Below, piece by piece: positions 55,693-64,000 of a stretch of 64,000 bases of DNA. The DNA lies in assembly GCA_029891345.1 (NCBI GenBank), contig CM056999.1:25393418-25457417 (forward strand), in the 5' to 3' direction. The notes beneath the pieces are model-generated. The model saw only the letters and a program-made list of their open reading frames with translations, did no database searches and was not told the origin of the DNA. Source of the stretch: Dryococelus australis (Eukaryota > Arthropoda > Insecta > Phasmatodea > Phasmatidae). A program made the position numbers and the translations under genes. Position 1 is the first letter of the stretch. Each line of letters begins with the position of its first letter.

Positions 55693-56551
55693 TGGAGTAG
55701 TTCCATTGACCATATTTTCTGATACCGATGCCATTGCCCTTCCCTCTTGTTTGTTGTTCCAGGTCACTATTGTTGTGCAGAAATATGAGAAATAATAGTA
55801 ATTATAAAGCGAGAGATTTTCCCTATGTTATTGCCACCAAGAGCACAGCGATGTGAAAATTGTCACGTGTGCCCTTGATATACATATTTTGGCATGTATA
55901 TGTAGCACCAAAAGTTTAATGAAAAGTTAGGGGTAATTAATTTTTCAAATATAGACACCGCTATATTCTTGTATTCCTGTAAATATTATTAAATCACGAT
56001 TCTGTACAAACATAATCAATTCTGACTTAAATTCTCCTCTATAAAACATTGTGTTGCAAAATTCATATTATGTTTCAATATTTACAAATGCGTTATTACT
56101 ATTCCACAGATGGTAACATGACTTAAGAAAGCAAACCCATGGCAAAATTACACAAAATGGCATCTATCAATGTGTATTTGTGGTGCTGCGGCAGGCGTGC
56201 GAACTATGTAAGAAATCTTTTTCTTGAACAGTAGCAAAAGTCACAAAATGGCATCCATCATTGTGCACATCTAGCGCTGTGGCGGGCGTGTGAACTATAT
56301 AAGAAATCTTTTTCTTGTACAGCAGCAAAAAATTTTTCGCATGTATGGCTTATATGTCCGCGCTCCAATTTGTTTACATTTTACGGGTGTGGGATGAAGG
56401 TTATTTTATTTATCAACATGAGTGAATAATTATTGCACGAATGATCAATACTATAAAACATACAGCCACACCATACAAATTTTGTGTCTTAAGAAAGTAA
56501 TAACCTGATTTCATTGTCTATAACTGATACTAATGTATCGGAACAACTCTA
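55693..56551. mobile_element. hAT-like non-autonomous DNA transposon, copy 2
   Basis: Ends are TGGAGTAGTTCC (55693) and GGAACAACTCTA (56551), with CTGATACCGATGCCATTGCC inside as in copy 1. At about 56510-56545 the sequence matches copy 1 again (AACTGATACTAATG...TATCGGAACAACTCTA). T-rich flanking 8-mers agree at about 6 of 8 positions. It contains a 91-bp tandem duplication. Confidence 0.6.
56151..56331 (+). repeat. 91-bp tandem duplication inside the hAT-like copy
   Basis: CACAAAATGGCATC begins at 56151 and again at 56242; both units share CAGGCGTGCGAACTAT / CGGGCGTGTGAACTAT and AAGAAATCTTTTTCTTG, which is itself an inverted repeat. Confidence 0.8.
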
Positions 56552-57360
56552 TTTTTTTTCTCCTGTTGTTGAAATTACTGTCTGTGTAGTAAATCTATGT
56601 TACTAGACATTGTTTGTGTTGTATTTGAATTAGAGAGCAGGTCACACTCATGAAGTTGCAGAAGAATCAAATCTCCTCTGCACAGCAGGTATTAATTTGT
56701 AGCATAAAGCAGAATGGTTATAATTTGTGATTATTTGTTAAAACACATTGTTGCTCAACTTGAGCTCTGGTCCATTCTACTTGCATGTTATTTTTTGTTT
56801 TAGCATGTCGTAAACCAAAGAGAAGTGATTAAACTTAGAAAAATGTCTGAAGAAATCTCTCTCTACCAGTGAAGTATAGCTGAGCCAACTTTTCCAGTTC
56901 ATGCATAATGGTTAAGTCAATACTGTAACTAGGCTGAGAAATGTTACTATTGTTACTTCATGTACTAGTTAGAAAATGCTCTTAAACATTTATTAACTAA
57001 AAATAAAACTTTTATTATTCAGCTTTGTAATCTGTAATAACCCTTGTGTGTCTCTGGTCAAATTAGTTGATATTTTATAATAAAATTTTATGACATTAGC
57101 AGTGTTGTTTTTTAACCCATATCCGACTTATGTCGTAAGTTGCATGTGTTCACTGTAGTATGGCAGTTTAAAGAGAAGTGTGTCATTCTTATAGTCCTGC
57201 ATAACAATACTCTTTTCAATATGCAGAAATTCTGAGTATGTTTAGTGATAGACATTTATGTAATTTTTATAGGAAAGGGAATTCTACGGGACTTGCATAG
57301 GTAATTAATGTATATACACGACTTGCTGAATTGAATGAACTGATGTAATTTTTATTAAGG
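56552..57360. other. AT-rich sequence with one weak exon candidate
   Basis: At 56634-56688 an acceptor-like AATTAG and a donor (CAGCAG/GTATTA) bound 55 bases open as RAGHTHEVAEESNLLCTA. The signals are weak and the length short. Nothing else is seen. Confidence 0.25.
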
Positions 57361-57420
57361 AACAGAATGACAGATTACATACAACAAATACATTGCACAC
57401 AAGATTACAATGTAAAGAAC

Positions 57421-57997
57421 CTATGCGACATCTGCAGGGCATGTGGATAGTCCATCTAACAGTGTTGACTCAACTAAGGAATCGGCAACCATATCTTTCG
57501 TGGACATGTACTTGAAATCAATTTGCTTGCTGAGAACTTTTTCACGGAGGAAGTGGTGCCTAACTTCAATGTGTTTGGTTCTAGCTTGATAAGTCCCACT
57601 CATTGCAAGATTTTCAGTGCCTTGATTGTCCACAAAGATGATTGTAGGATTCGCCAGTGGATGGAATTATTTCTTGAGATAGTCCTCTCAACCATAGTGC
57701 TTCCTGAGTTGCAGCAGACATGGACATGTACTCAGCCTCAGTTGTTGAGAGGGTAATAGTTGGTTGTCTCTCCATGCACCAAGAGATAGGAGCTTTACAC
57801 TTCAAAAATATGTATCCGATCACGGACCTTTGCTCATCAAGGTAGCTAGCCCAATCAGCATCACCAAATCCTGATATGGTTCCTTTCTCATTTCCATCAA
57901 ACTCTAGCTTCCACTGTGAGGTCCCTTTTATGTAGCTGATAACACGTTTGACAGCAGCCCAGTGTTCAATGCCCGGGTTGCCATTAAATCTACTCAA
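57421..57997 (-). pseudogene. Copia RNase H domain
   Basis: Two frames: NPGIEHWAAVKRVISYIKGT, GFGDADWASYLDEQRSVIGY and LSTTEAEYMSMSAATQEALW (57614-57997), then DNQGTENLAMS, RTKHIEVRHHFLREKV and STKDMVADSL (57421-57633). These are the signature blocks of the copia C-terminus, with the catalytic acidic residues in DADW, EAEY and DNQG. One frameshift near 57625 separates them. The end PADVA-stop is the end of pol. Confidence 0.85.
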
Positions 57998-58099
57998 CTG
58001 ATTGCATAGGCTATGTCAGGTCTGGAGACCTGTGCAGCAAACAGCAGGCTGCCAATTGTTTCCTGGTATGGAACATTTCTCATTTTAGCCACGTTCTCT

Positions 58100-59088
58100 T
58101 CTCATTTTGGCACTTGAGACTTCGTAAATTTTTCATTGGCAGTCGTAGGGGTCGAAACATGTTTACACTGACCCATATCAAAGCGCTTGAGGACTTGCTT
58201 GATGTAAGCTTCCTGATTGAGCCAAATTTTCTTTATTTGCGGTTACGAGTCAATTGGAATCCAAGGATGAATTTTGCTTCTCCAAGATCAGTCATCTTTA
58301 ACGTCTTCGAAAGTTGCGATTTCACACATCATTTCAGCTTTCTATCATTTGTAAAGATAAAAAATTCATCAACCTACACAGCCACAAACAGTATTGTTTT
58401 ACCATCCACTTTGTAATATATGCATGAATCAAATCTTCATTGATGAAGTCCGGTGCTTTTCAAACAGGAATCCAATTTGTTGTTCCAGACTCTGCTGGCT
58501 TGCTTTAGTCTATTTAGACTTTTTCTTTAGTCGACATACTAGGTTCGATTTGTTGTCATATCCTGGAGGCTGTCACATGAAAATTTCCTCACCCAGGTCT
58601 CCTTGTAGGAATGCTGACACTGCATCCATCTGGTCAATATTGAAGTCGTACTCTGCAGCCAGAGCCAAAAGAAATTGAATTGAGCTATACCACGTAACTG
58701 GAGAAAAGGTTTCTTCATAGTCCATACCCTTCGTTTGGGCGCATCCCTTAACTACAAGCTGAACTTTGTGTTGGACAATTTTTCCATAGGCATCCTTCTA
58801 CGTTCTGAACACCCATTTACAATCCACTGCTTTCTTTGTAATGGAGAGGTCGACCAATTTCCATGTTTTATTGTCCATTTGCTGTTTTAATTCACGGTCC
58901 ATGGCTGTGACCCATAGATCTCTGTCCGCACGATTAAACGCCTCTTCACGAGTAACAGGATATGTCATGTCACCAATAAAAGCAGCATAGGTGACAAAAT
59001 CTTGTAAGGCAGAGGGAGATTTATGGTCTCTGAGAGGTCTAGGAGCAGTAGATTCTCCACAAGGTACATTAGCAGTCAGAGGTGGCAA
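58100..59088 (-). pseudogene. Copia reverse transcriptase
   Basis: The N-terminal part (58798-59088) reads TREEAFNRADRDLWVTAMDRE, MDNKTWKLVDL and KKAVDCKWVFR. The middle is broken by stops. Near 58360-58390 the catalytic box reads YVDE where the family has YVDD, followed by MTDLGEAKFILGFQLTRN, the usual copia block. The last catalytic Asp is lost. Confidence 0.8.
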
Positions 59089-59239
59089 GAAATCAGGATC
59101 ACCAACAGAATCATCAGGAACATCATCAGAATCATCAATATATTAGTCAGTGTCCGAATCAGTGGCAATGGATTCGCCAATTGCATCAGGCTCATCAGGG
59201 ATTACATAAAAATCTCCAGTCATCTGTGGTTTAGTTTTA

Positions 59240-60068
59240 ATCAGCTAGGAACTGCCCCACTGGTCTTCAGCAAAAGTGGCATCTCATGACACAAACATAA
59301 CCTGTTTTGATGGATCATAAAGTCTATACCCTTTGATTCCAAACAGTACCCAACAAAAATGCAAGGTGTGGACCGCGGTCTTTTTTCAGCTGGAATGTGT
59401 GCAAACACCTTACATCCAAATGTTCGAAGATGATTTAGAGACAACTGTTTACCTGACCACACTTTTTCTGGGGTGGTCTCTACAGATTTGCATGGCGATC
59501 AGTTCAAAAGATAGATAGCAGAATACACGGCCTCTGCCCAAAAGACATTGGGCAGCCCTGATTGTAATAGTAGATAGCTCGCTCGATCGAGAAGTACCCG
59601 ATTTAGCCCCTCCAATTTACCATTCTGAGCCAGCATTTAAAGGCAACTTGTTTGATGCAGAATGCCTGAGGATTTGGAAAATTCATTAAGATCATGATTA
59701 CAACATTCTCCTCCATTGTCGGCACCACGCTAAATATTAATTTTCCTGCCAACCTGGGTCTCAAGGTGCTGTTTAAAGATTTTAAAGTGTTCGGCGACTT
59801 GGTCCTTCGATTTTAAGAAGTAAACCATCGATTTGTGGCTGAAGTCATCAAGAAAAGTCAAAATATATCTCGATCCAGCCAAAGACCCCACTTCCATTGG
59901 ACCTATCAGGTCGGAATGTACTATGTCTAACACGTAACTGGTAGTCAAATTACTTGTTGGGAAAGGCAAATGGTGACTTTTGCCTAGCATGCATGTGTCA
60001 CAAATGGTGGAATGTTTCTCAGGAGATGAAAAATTAATATCATGGGCTATACCACGCAACCTCTTCAA
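59240..60068 (-). pseudogene. Copia integrase
   Basis: The N-terminal zinc region ends with CDTCMLGKSHHLPF. The core has DIVHSDLIGPMEVGSLAGSR and YILTFLDDFSHKSMVYFLKS with two catalytic Asp (59730-60068). The Glu-containing part around 59600-59720 is frame-broken. The C-terminal part (59241-59462) shows LNHLRTFGCKVFAHIP, RPRSTPCIFVGYC and SKGI. It would insert cDNA; this copy is dead. Confidence 0.8.
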
Positions 60069-60079
60069 ACTATCAAAAT

Positions 60080-60520
60080 TTAGGTGAGCCCTGCATCAGT
60101 GCTATAGATTGATGTCAGTGCATTGTATAGAGTATACTTTATCGGTAGACGGAACATTGTAACATTGAACATTGTACCATCCACCAAAGTTGCAGTAGCA
60201 ATCAGTTGATTTGCTGAGTTGTAAACTCGAACTCCTGTGCTGTCAAACACAACAGTATTTCCTTTCAAAACAATTCATCCCACTGACAAGAGGTTTACTT
60301 GACTATCAGGTGAATGGTAAATATCACTCACCTGAATGTCGGAGGTTTTACCGCAAATACTCGTAGGAAGAACCATATTGCCAGCGGTATCTGATATCAT
60401 TTATTTTTATTGGCGGCAGTAAATGTCATAATAGGAGCCTTTCTAGATGTCTTGAGTCACTACATCTATGAACTGAAGCACATGAGTCAAGAAACCAGTC
60501 AACATTCACTTCAGAAGCCA
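60080..60520 (-). pseudogene. Copia protease and pre-integrase region
   Basis: The protease active site reads WFLDSCASVHRCSDSRH (about 60450-60510), where copia elements have LDSGAS/T: the glycine is replaced by Cys. Downstream NLLSVG and KGNTVVFDSTGVRVY (60080-60310) belong to the end of protease and the pre-integrase region. There are stops within. Confidence 0.7.
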
Positions 60521-60601
60521 ATAGCATCGAAAAGCAGCTGCAAACATTGATTTCGTACTGGTACTGGGTTTGTTTATGTTCTTTCTACTCGTTACTTGCT
60601 C

Positions 60602-60643
60602 ACAGTTCCTCAAAATGTGGCCATACCTGTTACATTCATAGCA
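60602..60643 (-). pseudogene. Copia gag zinc knuckle (CCHC)
   Basis: CYECNRYGHILRNC has the exact C-x2-C-x4-H-x4-C spacing of the retroelement zinc knuckle that binds element RNA. Only this end of gag is left; upstream the frame reads MFWDTDKMAARV near 60750 and then nothing recognisable. Confidence 0.8.
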
Positions 60644-60769
60644 GCGAGCATGGAGTTAGGAGTATACAGGAGATTGCATGTTGTGACATAGGTGAAGCTG
60701 CTGGAGATAGGTGGTTTTACTATGGACTCTAGCCGCCATCTTGTCAGTATCCCAAAACATTTTGTTTAC

Positions 60770-62640
60770 ATTAGAATGACGTTGAGAGAAAGGTTACATT
60801 CTAAGCATTTCGTGTTGAACAATGAAGCTGATGAATAAATAAATAGATATTACATTCACATGGGAAGTTTTACTAGTTTATTATGCACTTGTGTTATTTG
60901 TGCAATCATATAATTTCCTCATAAAACTACAAATCATATGTGTGTGTACTGTGGACGAGTATTGGGTTATATGCGACAATAAGCGCGTGTTTTAGATATA
61001 GTGCTCATATATCAGAATTTGTGGAAAACTATTTTTGGAATAAATGATTAAATAAAGTATAGCAAGCGTTCTACCATTGTCATGTAATGTATTGCAGATT
61101 GCGTGTCAGTAATGAGTGCAACAAAACGGCAACCAGCAGCCTAGCTGAATTTCTGGAAGGCAAAGTTCACATGTTCCTGAGCCACGAATAAATAATTATT
61201 TATTTATATTTAAATTCCTAACACTGACAATGACTTGAGAGGTTTGTTTCCAATATGACTTTATCTCCTTTATACATATTTAACGTCAAAATAGTAAATG
61301 GTTTCTGGTAAATAAATTCAAATCCTGTTTTAGTTATTCCCTCTCTTTACATTACATTAGTTCTGGGTTATGATACAGTTTTATACTTATTTATCCCTTA
61401 TTGTAGGGTACAATTTTGTTTCTTGCATCTGCAATGTTGGACAGGGTTAGGCTACACAAGGTACATAATTAAAACACAGAAATTTTAAATTTTTACTGAA
61501 TTGATTGCACTGGACAATCAATTTTAGAAATTTTTCAGAAGAAAAAAAAAGGGGGGAGGTACAGGAGACATTTATGGATAATTTTATTCCCTATATCTAC
61601 AAAAATTGTGTTACATCTTTCTCCAAAAGTGCAATTTAGTACCAAGGGCTTAAGCCCCGGCTACAAACACCGTAAGAATTAACAATAAAAAATTGAATCC
61701 ACACTTGTAAATGGCACCAGCTACAACACAACATAATGGCGTAATAGGCAGCCTGCTCGCGGTAGCGGCGTTAAGAGGATTCAATGTTCTCAATTCTTTT
61801 ACGCCGAGTTCTACACCGGCCAATCACGAGACATTTCCAACCATGAGTGTCAGTGCAATGCAAGCTTATAACAAGAACATAGTTATTAAACGAATTTTGC
61901 GGTACAGTTCAGATTTCCATTTATTTAAATAGTCAACACAATTATTAACATGTATACCACTCTTTAAATGTCCCAAAACACGATTCCTGCGTAACTTTTT
62001 TCATCACAAGTAGATTAACAAAAATAAATATCAGGTTAGTCAACACACCGTTTGAAAATATCCGCATTGCGTAACAGTTCTCTTACTGCGGTTGTAGCCA
62101 CTTCATTTTCATACTTCCATGGTAACACCACTGTTATTTTGTTACTGGAATGCTATGGTGATTGTCGCATAGGCTTTAGTCATTCAGTAGCCACAATTTT
62201 AATTCAGCCCAACATGTTAAAAATTTCACGTTGGGAAAGAAAACTACAATAGGATATTATTTCTATAAATACACTTTTAGGGATGATAAAGGAACCACCC
62301 TATGGTTAGGATTTAAATGTATGAAATCTTATTTGCCAGCCCTTTAGGTTACTTTGGTTAGATTAATTAGATTAGGATACATTGTTGAACTACAATGGGT
62401 GAAAGACACATGCACTGCAATGATATCGATAACAAGCCCACATGTACTAACCACTGCCAAAGTAGTCCACAGACACACTTGTGACAAAATTTCTTTGTTG
62501 TTACCTACCAACTTGTGCAATTATTACTTTTAGTGTGAAATTCTCCTCTGAATACATTAAAAACTATTCAGTTTCAATATCTCAGAACCACGCTGCAGAA
62601 ACTTGACAAACACTCCTCTAATTAAAATATTATCTCTGAA
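60770..62640. other. AT-rich sequence, no supported gene
   Basis: Short frames only (for example 61711-61932, 62052-62252) without motifs. No LTR matching the copia element was found here. Confidence 0.45.
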
Positions 62641-62669
62641 GAAATTAGGTTCCTCTCATCCCTTCTCGA

Positions 62670-62985
62670 GGGGGGGCTGCGGTGGGTTTAGTGATAGGAT
62701 GCTTGCCTTCCACCAATTTGATCCATGTTGATTTCCCTGCTAGGTTACTCACAGATTTTCACATATAGGAATTGTGCTGATTGATGCTGCTGGCTGGCAT
62801 GTTTTCTCGAGGTTTTCCCATTTTCCCCCACCCTTGCATTTTAGTGCTACTCTATATCTGCCATATTTCACCCTTGTTGGCTCTCAATACTTTGGTTGTT
62901 ACAAACCATCAAACCTCTCTCAACTTCTTAAGATGATGGAGGCCATGGTGTTGTAGCGGCTAGAGTATTCGCTGTTTCACGAAGC
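62670..62985 (+). mobile_element. tRNA-derived SINE-like sequence
   Basis: A tRNA-like head has a box A-type TTAGTGATAGGATGC and a box B-type GTTGATTTCCC about 35 bases later. Then comes TTTTCTCGAGGTTTTCCCATTTTCCCCCACC (given here in parts: TTTTCTCGAGG, TTTTCCCATT, TTCCCCCACC), a module typical of many arthropod SINE bodies. At 62945-62980 a second tRNA-like stretch (TGTAGCGGCTAGAGTATTCG) is followed by the poly(T) of a LINE. Pol III activity is not shown by the sequence. Confidence 0.5.
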
Positions 62986-62989
62986 ACAC

Positions 62990-64000
62990 TTTTTTTTTGC
63001 AATATGGATATTTGCACACAATTTACATTAACATAAAAATATATAACAGATAAATAATATAATTTACACACTTATTAATTCTAGCAGCTCTGCAAGAATG
63101 TTAAGACTACGTCTGATTGCAGTACAAGTTGTTACAATTCATGTACAGATAGATGTTAAAGTATAAATATGTAAAGTCTACATTAGATTGAAACACAACG
63201 TATTACATGAAGTCTTCTTATATCAGTCTTGTTCTGCATTATAGAAATTTTTCTTTATGTAAGTATTCTTCTACAGAATAGAAGGCCTTATTTAAAAGTA
63301 TAACTTAACAGCTCTTTTTAATTTCTGTAAACTATTAATTTACTTCAAATGACTGGGAAGGTTATTTATTAGTTTTGCCCCAGCATAGTATGGATTTGAT
63401 GTAAATTTTGAAGTTCTGTAGGAGAATAGGTGAAGATGATTAGCTTGTCTGGTGTAGTCATGGTATATATATCACTATTTTAATGTTTTCAGTGTAAAAA
63501 GGAATACTGCAGTATATATACATAGATGGAAGAGAGAGAATTTTGTTATTTATAAATAGCGGCCTACAATGGTTTCTTTTTCCTTATTACTTATTAATCT
63601 CACTATTTTCTTCTGTAATCTAAAAGCTTTTTTCCATTTTGTCGATTTACCCCAAAATATGATTCCATAATTGATTATGGACTGAATATTTGAGAAATAG
63701 TATGCAAGTATTGTATTATTATTACAAGTATTTTTTAAGGTATGTACCGCAAAACACATTGAACTCAATTTCTTACAGACATTATCAACATGCTCATTCC
63801 ATGTTAAATTACTGTCTACAATGAGCCCTAGAAATTTAGTACGATACACTGTCTGTAACCTGCCTTCTTCTATTGTTGTGCATCTTTCAACCTGCATTAT
63901 ATGTTTATTTCTTTGCATGAAATTAATGAGCACATATTTGTGTACATTTAATAGGTATTAATTTATTATACTGGAACCAACTGGACATCTCAGTCACTGT
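62990..64000 (-). mobile_element. LINE of a different family, 3' part, minus strand, runs off the window
   Basis: A T run at 62990-62998 is the poly(A) tail of a minus-strand element. The 3' UTR runs to about 63550 and the end of RT lies beyond it. Unlike the other four LINE copies it has a plain poly(A) tail and no terminal hairpin. It continues past 64000. Confidence 0.75.
63550..64000 (-). pseudogene. C-terminal part of a LINE reverse transcriptase
   Basis: The 127-codon frame ending at 63550 reads KFLGLIVDSNLTWNEHVDNV, CKKLSSMCFAVHTLKN, SIINYGIIFWG and AFRLQKKIVRLI, the thumb/C-terminal blocks of jockey-like LINE RTs (FLG-x-x-x-D, W-x-x-H, YG-x-x-x-WG, Q-K-x-x-R). A frameshift near 63940 leads to the upstream block SSWFQYNKLIP, the W-x-x-x-N-x-L motif. 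The frame stops at 63550 inside the domain. Confidence 0.75.

Larger units (their letters stand above)
57421..60765 (-). mobile_element. Ty1/copia-type retrotransposon, decayed, no LTRs recognised
   Basis: From high to low coordinates: gag zinc knuckle (60602-60643), protease (about 60450-60510), pre-integrase (60080-60290), integrase (about 59240-60070), RT (about 58200-59090), RNase H (57421-58000). Integrase before RT is the copia order. The capsid part of gag and both LTRs are missing or unrecognisable. Every domain is broken by stops or frameshifts. Confidence 0.85.

Noticed and set aside
1-64000. CRISPR arrays, bacterial operons, riboswitches or replication origins
   Set aside because: No regular repeat-spacer structure or prokaryotic gene layout occurs; sequence character is eukaryotic throughout.

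Overview
This is eukaryotic nuclear DNA. It is AT-rich, intron-like and gene-poor, and it is full of decayed retroelements and DNA transposons. No bacterial, organellar or CRISPR features are seen. The LINE type (an ORF1 with the short motif AMFVSRFAPEV, then a GDFN endonuclease and an RT), the Ty3/gypsy and Ty1/copia remnants, the hAT-like and TA-target inverted-repeat elements and a tRNA-like SINE all fit an arthropod, most likely an insect with a large genome. The species cannot be told from the sequence.

Layout, left to right. 1-305 holds the frameshifted 3' part of an unrecognised coding sequence. 2.6-5.2 kb is a GC-richer unit with an 8-codon tandem repeat and a tRNA-Lys-type primer-binding-site-like sequence at 5159. 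5.25-21.7 kb is a nest of mobile elements. Four LINE copies of one family lie on the + strand (5.26-6.95, 6.95-7.34, 14.4-19.2, 19.2-21.7 kb). A 7.1-kb gypsy-type element (7336-14413) carries a long 5' LTR, gag, protease, RT/RNase H, integrase, an extra 296-codon ORF and a truncated 3' LTR. An inverted LTR of the same family (16.69-18.0 kb) splits the third LINE.

21.7-34.5 kb is mostly single-copy-looking sequence and the best place for host exons. It has two well-bounded minus-strand exon candidates (21826-21921, 24765-24852), a minus-strand promoter/first-exon candidate near 27.4-27.6 kb, and a plus-strand terminal-exon candidate (23066-23110). A hAT-like element lies at 25960-27125. 34.5-49 kb holds two copies of a 1.9-kb transposon with TA target duplications, two near-identical 0.64-kb LTRs in the same orientation 10 kb apart, and a GC-rich terminal coding exon with its own poly(A) signal (46506-46726). 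50-54.5 kb is GC-richer, with repeated palindromes, a strong minus-strand TATA box and unusually long overlapping open frames. 55.7-56.6 kb holds a second hAT-like copy. 57.4-60.8 kb is a decayed copia element on the minus strand. The end holds a SINE-like sequence and the 3' part of a different LINE (minus strand) that runs off the window.

The mobile elements explain most of the recognisable coding sequence, and nearly all are broken by stops and frameshifts. The most unusual items are a PHD-type zinc finger in the gag frame of the gypsy element, its intact 3' ORF with six spaced [FL]-x-x-F motifs, a ~100-codon open stretch kept in two diverged LTRs, a covarying hairpin at the 3' ends of three LINE copies, and several splice-bounded exon candidates that belong to no transposon I recognise.
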